A stretch of DNA of 64,000 bases from Tumebacillus lacus (GTDB taxonomy: Bacteria; Bacillota; Bacilli; Tumebacillales; Tumebacillaceae). The position numbers and the translations under genes were made by a program. Where the stretch lies: positions 62,001 to 126,000 of the forward strand of contig NZ_JAPMLT010000001.1 of NCBI RefSeq assembly GCF_026410385.1, written 5' to 3'. A model generated the notes under the pieces. It worked only from the letters and a program-made list of their open reading frames with translations, ran no database searches and was not told the DNA's origin. Shown here piece by piece: positions 17,316 to 24,606 of this stretch (position 1 is the first letter of the stretch; each line of letters starts with the position of its first letter).

Positions 17316-19369
17316 GTGCCGACACTCTCTCGGTCAGCATCTTGCCGGGAGTCGGACCCCAGCGTCAGAGGACGCTGGGGTTACTCGGCATTGAGACGAT
17401 CGCCGACCTGCTGACCTACTACCCCTTTCGCTACGAAGACCGCAATGCCAAGGCAGGCCGCGAGCTGGCAGACGGCGCGCGCGTGACCGTCCGGGTCACC
17501 GTCGATGGCATGCCCGGGGTCAAATATCGGGGCAAGCGCGCCTCGACGACGATGGTGCCGGTCGTGACGGAGGACGTGCGCCGTCTGCATGCGGTCTGGT
17601 TCAACCAGCCGTACGTCAAAGACCAGCTCAAACCGGGCCGGAAAATGACGATCACCGGCAAATACGACGCCAAACGACGCTCGATCTCTGTCGCCCACCA
17701 CGACTTTGTCGTCGCCGGGGAGACGGTGCACAGTGACCGGATTGTGCCGGTCTATGAGGTCAAGGCGGACATCACGCCGAAGATCCTGCGCAATCTGCTC
17801 GCTCATGCGGTCAAAACGTACGGCGAGCAGGTGGATGAGCTGTTGCCGATGATTTTGCGTCAGAAATACAAGCTTCTGGACCGTTGTCCGGCGCTCCAGC
17901 AGATTCATTTCCCAAAGGACGGCGAGCATCTGCATCAAGCTCGCCGCCGGTTGGTGTTTGAAGAATTCTTTCTCTTCCAATTAAAGCTTCAGGCGTTCCG
18001 CTGGTTGCATCGCCATGAGCAGCCCGGCGTGTCGCATCCGATCCCGGAGGAGGCGCTGGCCACATTTGCAGAGCGGTTGCCGTTTGCGATGACAGGCGCG
18101 CAGCGACGGGTCGCGGGCGAGATCGTGCGCGACATGCAAAGTCCGGTGCCGATGAACCGACTCGTGCAAGGCGATGTCGGCTCGGGCAAGACGGTGCTTG
18201 CATTCCTCGCTCTTTATGCCGCGAAGGTCTGCGGTCACCAAGGGGCGTTGATGGTGCCGACGGAGATCCTCGCCGAGCAGCACTACCGAGCGGCACAAGA
18301 GTTGCTGGAGCCGCTCGGTTGCCGCGTCGGAATGCTCGTCGGCTCGCAAAAGGAAAAGGAGCGGCGACAGGTGCTCGCCGAGATGGAGAGCGGTGATGTG
18401 GACGTCGTGATCGGCACGCACGCGCTGCTCGAAGAAGGCGTGAGATTTCGCTCGCTTTCTGTCGTCATCACCGACGAGCAGCACCGCTTTGGCGTCGAAC
18501 AACGCTCGATCTTCCGCCAAAAAGGGCACGCTCCCGATGTGCTGTTCATGTCGGCGACCCCGATCCCGCGCACGCTGGCGATGTCGGTGTTCGGTGATCT
18601 CGACGTCTCGGTCGTGGACGAGCTGCCGGCCGGTCGGCAGCCGATTCAGACCTACTGGATCACGCCTGACAAGGAAGAGCGTGCGTTGCGCTTTATCCGC
18701 GGGGAACTGGTCAAAGGCAGACAGGCGTACATCGTCTGCCCGCTGGTCGAAGAGTCGGAAAAAGTCGAGGGCGTCGTCAACGCCACCGCACTGTACGAGA
18801 TGCTCAAAGACTGGTTTGCCGGTTACGAGGTCGGCCTGATGCACGGTAAATTAAAAGCGGCCGAAAAGGAAGACGTGATGCGCCGCTTCACGAAAAATGA
18901 GATTCAGGTGCTCGTCTCCACCACCGTCATCGAGGTCGGGGTCAACGTGCCGAACTCGACGGCGATGATGGTCTACAATGCCGAGCGGTTCGGTCTTGCC
19001 CAGTTGCACCAGTTGCGCGGCCGGGTCGGGCGGGGGGAGCATGCGTCTTCCTGCATCTTGATGTCCAAACCGGACACCGACGCGGGGCTGGAGCGGATGA
19101 AGGCGATGGTCGCCACGCAGGACGGATTTGTATTGGCGGAAAAAGACCTGCATCTGCGCGGTCCGGGTGAGTTTTTCGGTGTCCGTCAGAGCGGCATCCC
19201 GGAGTTTAAACTCGGAGATCTGCTCCAAGACGCCAAGATCATGGAGGTCGCGCGCGGCGAAGTGCAAGAGTGTCTGCGCGCTGCCGATTTTTGGACGTTA
19301 CCCAGCTATCAGCCGCTGGTCCATTATCTCAAACGGGAGAAAGTCCTGCTTCAGCGGGCGGGCGACTGA
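17312..19369 (+). CDS. recG: ATP-dependent DNA helicase RecG
   Basis: A 685-residue helicase that remodels stalled forks and Holliday junctions. The N-terminal wedge (OB) domain begins LPGVGPQRQRTL and includes YYPFRYED. The motor has Walker A GDVGSGKTVLA, a DEQH box in TDEQHRFGVEQR, and QLRGRVGRG. The GTG start overlaps sdaAA by 4 bases. In B. subtilis fapR follows recG; here about 7.5 kb of other genes lie between them. Confidence 0.95.
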   Translation: MSADTLSVSILPGVGPQRQRTLGLLGIETIADLLTYYPFRYEDRNAKAGRELADGARVTVRVTVDGMPGVKYRGKRASTTMVPVVTEDVRRLHAVWFNQPYVKDQLKPGRKMTITGKYDAKRRSISVAHHDFVVAGETVHSDRIVPVYEVKADITPKILRNLLAHAVKTYGEQVDELLPMILRQKYKLLDRCPALQQIHFPKDGEHLHQARRRLVFEEFFLFQLKLQAFRWLHRHEQPGVSHPIPEEALATFAERLPFAMTGAQRRVAGEIVRDMQSPVPMNRLVQGDVGSGKTVLAFLALYAAKVCGHQGALMVPTEILAEQHYRAAQELLEPLGCRVGMLVGSQKEKERRQVLAEMESGDVDVVIGTHALLEEGVRFRSLSVVITDEQHRFGVEQRSIFRQKGHAPDVLFMSATPIPRTLAMSVFGDLDVSVVDELPAGRQPIQTYWITPDKEERALRFIRGELVKGRQAYIVCPLVEESEKVEGVVNATALYEMLKDWFAGYEVGLMHGKLKAAEKEDVMRRFTKNEIQVLVSTTVIEVGVNVPNSTAMMVYNAERFGLAQLHQLRGRVGRGEHASSCILMSKPDTDAGLERMKAMVATQDGFVLAEKDLHLRGPGEFFGVRQSGIPEFKLGDLLQDAKIMEVARGEVQECLRAADFWTLPSYQPLVHYLKREKVLLQRAGD

Positions 19370-19380
19370 GGGAAGCATAG

Positions 19381-19434
19381 TATCGTTCCTTGGAACACAC
19401 CCTATGGCTGTGTTCGCGGAAGGAGCGATAGAGG
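19381..19434 (+). promoter_or_regulatory. Hairpin covering the ribosome-binding site of the SASP gene
   Basis: Bases 19381-19391 (TATCGTTCCTT) pair with 19420-19430 (AAGGAGCGATA) with one U-G wobble, and inside this 19394-19399 (AACACA) pairs with 19409-19414 (TGTGTT). The right arm contains the AAGGAG that lies 9 bases before the ATG at 19435. As RNA the ribosome-binding site would be closed. A GAGG directly before the ATG stays outside the stem but is too close to serve well. Confidence 0.55.
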
Positions 19435-19662
19435 ATGGCAACCAACAAAAAAAGTCTGCCCGTGTTGAGCTTGCAAGCGACGATCCGGCAGTTTCGCTAC
19501 GAGGTGGCCCGCGAGATCGGTCTGGACATTACGCTGGCGGCAAACGAATATGAATCGCCTCCGATGCACTCGTTGCACGTCGGTGCGATCCGGGGCGATG
19601 TGGCGAAGCGGATGGTCGATTTGGCCCAAGAACAACTCGGATGTAAACGGTCTCTTTCATGA
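19435..19662 (+). CDS. Alpha/beta-type small acid-soluble spore protein, divergent
   Basis: A 75-residue protein with the two signatures of alpha/beta SASPs: a FRYEVAREIG segment corresponding to the KYEIAQEFG block that holds the germination-protease site, and GAIRGDVAKRMVDLAQEQLG corresponding to GGEITKRLVQMAEQQL. The middle (LAANEYESPPMHSLHV) is longer and less regular than usual. SASPs coat spore DNA in A-form and protect it. The start follows the AAGGAG hidden in the preceding hairpin, and the terminator overlaps the last codons. Expected to be sigma-G controlled; CATAGTA at 19376-19382 resembles a sigma-G -10 but no good -35 is visible. Confidence 0.88.
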   Translation: MATNKKSLPVLSLQATIRQFRYEVAREIGLDITLAANEYESPPMHSLHVGAIRGDVAKRMVDLAQEQLGCKRSLS

Positions 19663-19676
19663 GGCCGTTTTTTTTA
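19645..19676 (+). terminator. Terminator overlapping the end of the SASP gene
   Basis: The stem AAACGG(TCTC) / (GAGG)CCGTTT is followed by a run of eight T. The TGA stop at 19660-19662 lies between the arms, so the 3' end of the coding sequence forms half of the terminator. Confidence 0.75.
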
Positions 19677-19705
19677 TCTATTCTTACTTACTTTCCGAAC
19701 AACCC

Positions 19706-19735
19706 CTTACATTTTTTGGTCGTATGATTTATAGT
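19706..19735 (+). promoter_or_regulatory. Putative sigma-A promoter for the Spo0E-like gene
   Basis: CTTACA at 19706-19711, an 18-base spacer, then TATAGT at 19730-19735. It lies between the SASP terminator and the Spo0E-like start. Confidence 0.4.
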
Positions 19736-19833
19736 GGAGAGAGAGCATCAAAAGATCAGATTGTTTGCAAGAGGACGGACTTTCGTTCGTAAGATAGTGG
19801 AAAACGCCATGTAGAAGGGTAAGGGTGTTGAAG

Positions 19834-20022
19834 ATGAGCGGTATCTCTCTGCAGATCGAGACGTTGAGACAGAAGTTGCTCGAGATGGTGGATGTTCACC
19901 GAGGGGATTTTCTGCATCCGAATGTGCTTCGTATCTCTCAAGAACTCGATCTGTTGATCGTGCGGGTTCAAGAGACGCGCAGACGGGAGCGGCAGTCCGA
20001 AGAGAGGGTCTATCATCGTTGA
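19834..20022 (+). CDS. Spo0E-family aspartyl-phosphate phosphatase
   Basis: A 62-residue helical protein with the Spo0E signature SQELDLLIVRVQ at about residues 33-44, preceded by a first helix (IETLRQKLLEMV). Such proteins dephosphorylate Spo0A-P and delay sporulation, although several Spo0E-like proteins act on other targets. The ATG at 19834 was chosen for its AAGGGTG site; an in-frame GTG at 19825 is an alternative. A cell-wall hydrolase gene follows after 21 bases, apparently in the same transcript. Confidence 0.85.
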   Translation: MSGISLQIETLRQKLLEMVDVHRGDFLHPNVLRISQELDLLIVRVQETRRRERQSEERVYHR

Positions 20023-20043
20023 TCACACGGGGAGGTGTAGCGA

Positions 20044-20760
20044 GTGGCAACGCCGATTATGGGCAGATCTCAGGCAACAGCTTCACAGATGCGTGAATTT
20101 TTGCGCAGCCGCAACCCGGATGCGCCCGATTACAGCCAGTTGTATCTCGACATCGGTGCGAAGTACGGCGTTCGCGGTGATCTTGCTTTTGCCCAGTCGA
20201 TGCATGAGACGGGGTATTGGCGGTTTACCGGTACGGTGCGCCCTTACCAAAACAATTTTTCCGGCCTTGGCGCCGTAACGTCCGACACGCGCGGCGCGAT
20301 GTTTGCCACTCCCGCGCTCGGCATCGAAGCGCAGATTCAGCATTTGTACGGCTATGCGACAAACGCGCCGTTGCCCGCGGGCGTGAAAGTGGTCGATCCG
20401 AGATTTGACCTGCTCCAGCGATCCGGACTGCGTGGCATCGCGCCGAACTGGGAAGACCTCAGCGGCCGATGGGCGGTGCCAGGTGTCGGCTACGGCGAGA
20501 GCATCGTCCGACTCTGGCAGGAAATGTTGCAAACTCCTGTTTCCGAACCAATTCCGACGCCGCCCCCGCAGGTCGATCCTGTGGTCGCGCAACCGACGCA
20601 ACCGGACCCTGCCGACCCGCTGGCGATCGGGTTGGCCGAAGCGGTGAGGCTCGGACTGTTGCAAGGATATGAAGACAACACATTGCGCCCCGACCGGCCT
20701 TTGACCCGGGCGGAGCTGGCGGTCGTCTTGAAACGACTGGCGGAGCGGCTGGGGAGATAA
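20044..20760 (+). CDS. GH73-type N-acetylglucosaminidase with one SLH-like motif
   Basis: A 238-residue protein. Residues about 1-165 are a glucosaminidase domain of the Lyt-type (GH73): YGVRGDLAFAQSMHETGYWRF with the catalytic Glu, and PYQNNFSGLGAV. A Pro-rich linker (PTPPPQVDPVV) leads to a single SLH-like motif (AVRLGLLQGYEDNTLRPDRPLTRAEL). No signal peptide is visible: the GTG start follows GGGGAGGTG, and the N-terminus MATPIMGRSQ is polar. It could be released by a holin, exported unconventionally, or act during sporulation. Family assignment is firm; the export route is unknown. Confidence 0.87.
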   Translation: MATPIMGRSQATASQMREFLRSRNPDAPDYSQLYLDIGAKYGVRGDLAFAQSMHETGYWRFTGTVRPYQNNFSGLGAVTSDTRGAMFATPALGIEAQIQHLYGYATNAPLPAGVKVVDPRFDLLQRSGLRGIAPNWEDLSGRWAVPGVGYGESIVRLWQEMLQTPVSEPIPTPPPQVDPVVAQPTQPDPADPLAIGLAEAVRLGLLQGYEDNTLRPDRPLTRAELAVVLKRLAERLGR

Positions 20761-20786
20761 CCCCGGCCACTCCGCCAGTTTTTTTA
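20737..20786 (+). terminator. Terminator overlapping the end of the glucosaminidase gene
   Basis: CTGGCGGAGCGG at 20737-20748 pairs with CCACTCCGCCAG at 20767-20778, followed by seven T. The stop codon lies in the loop. Confidence 0.8.
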
Positions 20787-20906
20787 TCGGCGATGTTTGT
20801 CTTTGGGCGGCATCATGATCATGATCGCAAATTGAAAGAGAATGATGCCGACAAAGATCAGCGAGGCGAAGATCGCCACTTGCGTCGGGGTGAAATCGAA
20901 CTCCAT
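20784..20906 (-). CDS. Small single-pass membrane protein, unknown (40 aa)
   Basis: A 40-residue frame on the minus strand. It starts MEFDFTPTQVAIFASLIFVG, continues with one long hydrophobic helix through about residue 31 (ending IMIMMPP), and closes with a basic tail (KDKHRR). This is a coherent small membrane protein with N-out/C-in charge bias, and codon use resembles neighbours. The ribosome-binding site is weak (GCGAGGG). It starts 22 bases after the upstream 91-aa gene, so the two probably form one unit downstream of the CsfG-like RNA. No family recognised. Confidence 0.6.
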   Translation of the reverse strand: MEFDFTPTQVAIFASLIFVGIILFQFAIMIMMPPKDKHRR

Positions 20907-20928
20907 GCAGGAACCCTCGCTTTCTGTG

Positions 20929-21204
20929 TCAGATCTGGGAGATCTCGACGGTCGCCTCCTGCACGCGCCGGCCGAGAGACGCTTGTTCCGGCGAGGCGGG
21001 CAGCAGACCTTGTTCGATTGTGTGTTCGACGTTTCGCGTCGCGTCGCAGATCCGGTTGCAGATCGCTTGCAGACGTTGCCCGTGTGCGCGAGTGCCCGGG
21101 TCTGCGAGCAACAGATGGATCAATCCGTCCGCGTCCTCAACCGACAGCTCGATCTGGCGGAGCGACTGCTCGATGTACATCCGTTTTTGCTGCTCAGTCA
21201 ACAT
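20929..21204 (-). CDS. Hypothetical helical protein (91 aa)
   Basis: A 91-residue soluble protein predicted to be mostly helical (QSLRQIELSVEDADGLIHLL; LQAICNRICDATRNVEHTIEQ). I do not recognise the family. The ATG at 21204 has AGAGGAGTGA upstream. It is transcribed on the minus strand 74 bases beyond the terminator of the CsfG-like RNA, so readthrough of that terminator could feed it. No separate promoter stands out. Confidence 0.65.
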   Translation of the reverse strand: MLTEQQKRMYIEQSLRQIELSVEDADGLIHLLLADPGTRAHGQRLQAICNRICDATRNVEHTIEQGLLPASPEQASLGRRVQEATVEISQI

Positions 21205-21276
21205 GTGATGCTCACTCCTCTGCCTACTAGGGTGTCTGCAGGGGAGGCGGCTCATGCTGGATGTTGCTGGACAAAA

Positions 21277-21418
21277 CAAAAAACCCGCGTCCGGGTATAC
21301 GCGGGTTTTCGCCCTACCGCTTTCACGATAGGAACTGGGAGAGGAGAAACCGGAGGAAGAGCTTATGGGGAAACCTAAGTCTTCTCCGCGGTTGCCTGCA
21401 ACAGCTCACGCCGTTGCT
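21277..21418 (-). ncRNA. csfG: CsfG-like sporulation small RNA
   Basis: The minus strand from about 21418 to 21277 folds into a series of hairpins: GCAAC...GTTGC; a long stem GGAGAAGACTTA with TAAGCTCTTCCTCC; CCTATCG with CGGTAGG around a TGAAAG loop; and a perfect terminator ACCCGCGT/ACGCGGGT followed by TTTTTTG. A pyrimidine-rich single strand (TTTCTCCTCTCCC) lies between hairpins and could pair with ribosome-binding sites. The position just upstream of rsmD (ylbH) matches CsfG, a conserved forespore small RNA in the B. subtilis ylbG-ylbH interval (also recorded as the ylbH leader). A sigma-F-type promoter precedes it. The exact 5' end is estimated. The name rests on position, promoter and structure, not on alignment. 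Confidence 0.68.
21278..21309 (-). terminator. Terminator of the CsfG-like RNA
   Basis: A perfect 11-bp inverted repeat (21280-21290 with 21299-21309) with an 8-base loop; the T run lies on the minus-strand side (TTTTTTGTTTTG), fixing the direction as minus. Confidence 0.85.
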
Positions 21419-21423
21419 GATAC

Positions 21424-21453
21424 TATCATCGCCCCCTTTCAGGAAGTCTATAC
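21424..21453 (-). promoter_or_regulatory. Putative sigma-F promoter of the CsfG-like RNA
   Basis: On the minus strand: GTATA (21453-21449), exactly 15 bases, then GGCGATGATA (21433-21424). The sigma-F consensus is GYWTA-N15-GGNRANANTW; only one position of the -10 differs. Forespore-specific expression is inferred from this match. Confidence 0.65.
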
Positions 21454-21489
21454 ACACGGAGGAAAAATTTTAGGACGTGAGAGGACAAG

Positions 21490-21520
21490 TTGGCTCGGAC
21501 ATGCCGATTTATGGTAAAGT
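21490..21520 (+). promoter_or_regulatory. Possible promoter for rsmD
   Basis: TTGGCT at 21490 and an extended -10 (TGG then TAAAGT at 21515-21520) with a long 19-base spacer. A weak match supported by its position 23 bases before rsmD. Confidence 0.35.
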
Positions 21521-21542
21521 AATGTCGAGGAGTTGAAGAGAG

Positions 21543-22145
21543 ATGCGTGTCATTGCCGGAGATTTTGGTGGCAGAAGATTGAAAGCGGTGCCGGGGACAA
21601 ACACCCGCCCCACCACCGACAAGGTCAAAGAATCCATGTTCAACATCATCGGACCTTACTTCAATGGAGGAACGGCCCTTGATCTGTTTGCCGGCACGGG
21701 CGGGCTTGGCATCGAAGCGCTCTCTCGGGGCATCGACCGAGCTGTCTTTGTCGACAAAGACTTTAAGGCGCTGTCGACCATCCGGGAAAACCTCACGGCG
21801 CTGGGCCTGCAAAAGGACCGCGCTGAGGTGCAGAAAAACGATGCCAAGCGGGCGCTGGAGGGCTTGAAAGCCCGAGGCGAAACGTTTAATCTGGTCTTTC
21901 TCGATCCGCCGTACAAACTGACCGGGCTGTATCACGAATTGATCCTGCACCTGCAAGAGCAGAGCATGTTGCATGACGGTGCGGTCATCGTGGCCGAGCA
22001 CAGCGAGGATGTCGAACTGCCGGATCGCTTTGCAGGCGCCGTGCGATGGCGGCTGGCGACATACGGCGAGATCGCGATCTCCTTTTATGAATGGAAGGCC
22101 GATCAAGATCCGGTCGAGGCAAATGAAGAAGGGATGACGAAATAG
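21543..22145 (+). CDS. rsmD: 16S rRNA (guanine-N2-966) methyltransferase
   Basis: A 200-residue Rossmann methyltransferase that methylates G966 of 16S rRNA (E. coli numbering). It shows the N-terminal MRVIAGDFGGRRLKA, the TRPTTDKVKESMFNII segment, SAM motif DLFAGTGGLGIEALSRG and catalytic FLDPPY. rsmD and coaD are adjacent (1 base apart), an arrangement conserved across Firmicutes. Confidence 0.94.
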   Translation: MRVIAGDFGGRRLKAVPGTNTRPTTDKVKESMFNIIGPYFNGGTALDLFAGTGGLGIEALSRGIDRAVFVDKDFKALSTIRENLTALGLQKDRAEVQKNDAKRALEGLKARGETFNLVFLDPPYKLTGLYHELILHLQEQSMLHDGAVIVAEHSEDVELPDRFAGAVRWRLATYGEIAISFYEWKADQDPVEANEEGMTK

Positions 22146-22146
22146 A

Positions 22147-22632
22147 ATGAGAATCGCAGTCTATCCGGGATCGTTCGATCCATTGACCAACGGGCATTTG
22201 GACATCGCCGAGCGCGGCGCAAAAACGTTTGACAAACTGATCATCGCCGTGATGGTCAATCCGCATAAAAATCCGCTGTTCACCGTCGAAGAGCGCAAAG
22301 AGCTGATTCGCGAGGCGACCCAGCATCTGCCGAACGTTGAAGTGGACAGTTTCCCGGGTCTGCTCGTCAACTACGCGCGCGAAAACGGCGTTTCGGCGAT
22401 CATCAAAGGCCTGCGCGCTGTCTCCGATTTTGAGATGGAGTTGCAGCATGCGACGCTCAACCGCCGGATGTTCCCGGAGGCGGAGACGCTGTTTATTCCG
22501 ACGGCTTACAACTATTCCTATCTCAGTTCGTCGATCGTCAAGGAGATCGCCCGTCACGGCGGTCCGGTCAGCGAGTTGGTGCCGCCGCACGTGGAACGTC
22601 AGCTGCGGGAAAAATACGGGATTGCAAGATAA
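22147..22632 (+). CDS. coaD: Phosphopantetheine adenylyltransferase
   Basis: A 161-residue nucleotidyltransferase for the penultimate step of CoA synthesis. Motifs: GSFDPLTNGHLDIAERGAK with the HxGH-type TNGH, and the C-terminal YLSSSIVKEIARHGG. It starts directly after rsmD. In B. subtilis the next gene is ylbJ (a sporulation membrane protein), which is missing here. Confidence 0.95.
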   Translation: MRIAVYPGSFDPLTNGHLDIAERGAKTFDKLIIAVMVNPHKNPLFTVEERKELIREATQHLPNVEVDSFPGLLVNYARENGVSAIIKGLRAVSDFEMELQHATLNRRMFPEAETLFIPTAYNYSYLSSSIVKEIARHGGPVSELVPPHVERQLREKYGIAR

Positions 22633-22690
22633 CCTCGCGGACAGGTACATAAGCATGTAAGAGCCGAACGCACGGGGAGGGAGAGACCTG

Positions 22691-23488
22691 GTGCAGGACA
22701 GACAACCACGAATCGGGCTCGCGCTGGGCGCGGGCGGCGCAAGGGGCTTTGCGCACGTCGGCGTATTGCAAGTGCTGGAAAAGATGGGCGTGAAAGTCGA
22801 CATGATCGCCGGGTGCAGCATGGGATCATTGGTCGGAGCTCTTTATTGCACAGGGATGGAAACGCGTTACCTCGAACAGCTGGCGGTCAATTTAAAACGC
22901 CGGCACTGGATCGATTTTTCTGTGGTGCCGAAGATGGGCTTTGTCAACGGGCAGCGGTTTCAAGAGATGACGCGCTTTTTAACCAAAGGGCAAAACATCG
23001 AAGACCTGCCGATCCCGCTGGCGATCATCGCCACCGACGTGGAGCGGGGCGAGCGGGTCGTCTTTCGCGAAGGGCCGATCCACGAAGCGGTGCGGGGGAG
23101 CATTTCGATCCCCGGCATTTTCATCCCACATCGTTACCAAGGGCGGATGTTGGTCGACGGTGCGGTGATCGACCGCGTTCCGATCCAGGTGGCGCGGGAG
23201 ATGGGGGCTGACATCGTCATTGCGGTCGACGTCGGCCTGTATGAAAAGCAGACGGCGGTCAAAAGCGTCTTTGACGTGATCTCGCAGTCGATTGAGATCA
23301 TGGAGCGGGAGATCCTGCGCACGCGGATCTTGAACGCCGACGTCGTGATCCGCCCGGATGTTGGACACATCTCCTCGACCGCCTTCACGCAGATCGACGA
23401 GTGCGTGTCGTTGGGGCGTGAAGCGTGCGAGCGAGTGGCGGAACACATTCGCAACACCATAGATGAATGGCGAGATGGAGGCTCCTGA
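22691..23488 (+). CDS. Patatin-like phospholipase family protein (YlbK-like)
   Basis: A 265-residue patatin-fold hydrolase: GAGGARGFAHVGVL forms the oxyanion hole, GCSMG holds the nucleophilic Ser and VDGAVIDRVP the catalytic Asp of the Ser-Asp dyad. It is cytosolic by sequence, with no signal peptide. Substrate unknown; homologues act on membrane lipids. The GTG start follows GGGGAGGGAG. The stop overlaps the ATG of the Lon-like protease. Confidence 0.88.
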   Translation: MQDRQPRIGLALGAGGARGFAHVGVLQVLEKMGVKVDMIAGCSMGSLVGALYCTGMETRYLEQLAVNLKRRHWIDFSVVPKMGFVNGQRFQEMTRFLTKGQNIEDLPIPLAIIATDVERGERVVFREGPIHEAVRGSISIPGIFIPHRYQGRMLVDGAVIDRVPIQVAREMGADIVIAVDVGLYEKQTAVKSVFDVISQSIEIMEREILRTRILNADVVIRPDVGHISSTAFTQIDECVSLGREACERVAEHIRNTIDEWRDGGS

Positions 23489-24570
23489 TGAACAAGCAAC
23501 AAGATTCCTCCCGTTTTTTGGGCAAAAAAAATCTGCGCGGTGCTCTTTTGACCGTCGTTTTTGCCATCACCTTCTTCATTCCTACTCCGTACTACATCTA
23601 TCAACCGGGCACGGCGGAAGAACTGTCGCCGAAAGTCACCGTCGAGGGCGGGGAAAAGGATGAGCAAGGCACGCTGATGCTGACCACCGTCATGTCGATC
23701 AAAGCGAGCAACATCTACTACCTCGCCTACGGGTACGTCGCACCGCACAGCGAGCTGCGCCGTGAGGAAGAGGTCAAGCAGGGGATGAGCGACGCGGAGT
23801 ATGAACGTCTGCTCAAACACATGATGGACACCTCGCAGCAAAACGCCATCATCGCAGGGCTCCACAGTGCCGGCGAAGAGGTCAAGATCGACAACAAAGG
23901 CATCTTTGTCAAAAGCATCGTCCCCGCTTCCAAAGCGGCCGGCGTGCTCGAGGTCGGCGATGTGATCACAAAAGTCGACGGCAAGGCGATGACGCGGGCG
24001 GAAGACCTGATCGATTATATGAATCACAACAAAAAGCCGGGCGACCGCGTCGAGTTGACGTACAGCCGCGACGGCGCAACCAAAAAGTCGACGATCGAAG
24101 TGGTCGAGCTGGGCGTGGAAAATCAGACCGACCCCGGCGTCCCGAAAAAGGTCGGCCTCGGCATTTTGCCTGAGAACGAGATCTCGCTGGATCTGCCGCG
24201 CAAGGTGACGATCAACGCGGAAGACATCGGCGGCCCGTCGGCCGGGCTGATGTTCTCGCTGGAGATCTACTCGCAGGCGACCAAGGGCGACCTGACCAAA
24301 GGGTACCGCATCGCCGGCACGGGCACGATGAACCAAAAGGGCGAGGTTGGCCAGATCGGCGGCATCCGCCACAAGATCGTCGCAGCTCATGAAGAGGGGG
24401 CGGAGATCTTCTTCTCCCCGGCTGACGTGGACGCGGAAGACGCAAACACCAAAGACATCTTGGATGAAGCGGAAAAGCTCGGCTACAAAGACATCAAAGT
24501 GGTGCCGGTGGCGACGCTGCAAGAGGCGATTGACTACTTGGAGAAACTGCCGCCCAAGACAGGCAAATAA
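23488..24570 (+). CDS. PDZ/Lon-type membrane serine protease (YlbL/SepM family)
   Basis: A 360-residue protein: an N-terminal transmembrane helix (LLTVVFAITFFIPTPYYIY, about 23-41), an extracellular PDZ domain (about 125-205, KSIVPASKAAGVLEVGDVI), and a C-terminal Lon-like protease domain with Ser in GGPSAGLMFSLEI and Lys in GGIRHKIVAAH. SepM in streptococci processes a competence peptide; YlbL in B. subtilis is linked to the DNA damage response. The ATG at 23488 overlaps the patatin stop; an upstream in-frame ATG at 23467 lies inside that gene. Confidence 0.92.
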   Translation: MNKQQDSSRFLGKKNLRGALLTVVFAITFFIPTPYYIYQPGTAEELSPKVTVEGGEKDEQGTLMLTTVMSIKASNIYYLAYGYVAPHSELRREEEVKQGMSDAEYERLLKHMMDTSQQNAIIAGLHSAGEEVKIDNKGIFVKSIVPASKAAGVLEVGDVITKVDGKAMTRAEDLIDYMNHNKKPGDRVELTYSRDGATKKSTIEVVELGVENQTDPGVPKKVGLGILPENEISLDLPRKVTINAEDIGGPSAGLMFSLEIYSQATKGDLTKGYRIAGTGTMNQKGEVGQIGGIRHKIVAAHEEGAEIFFSPADVDAEDANTKDILDEAEKLGYKDIKVVPVATLQEAIDYLEKLPPKTGK

Positions 24571-24606
24571 AAAGGTCCGCCAGCCTAGAGCTGGGGACCT
24601 TTTTTG
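24570..24606 (+). terminator. Terminator between the Lon-like protease and tmcAL
   Basis: AAAAGGTCC...GGACCTTTTTT with an inner CCAGC/GCTGG extension. A and T runs on either side suggest it works for both the plus-strand protease unit and the converging tmcAL gene, whose last codons overlap it. Confidence 0.8.
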
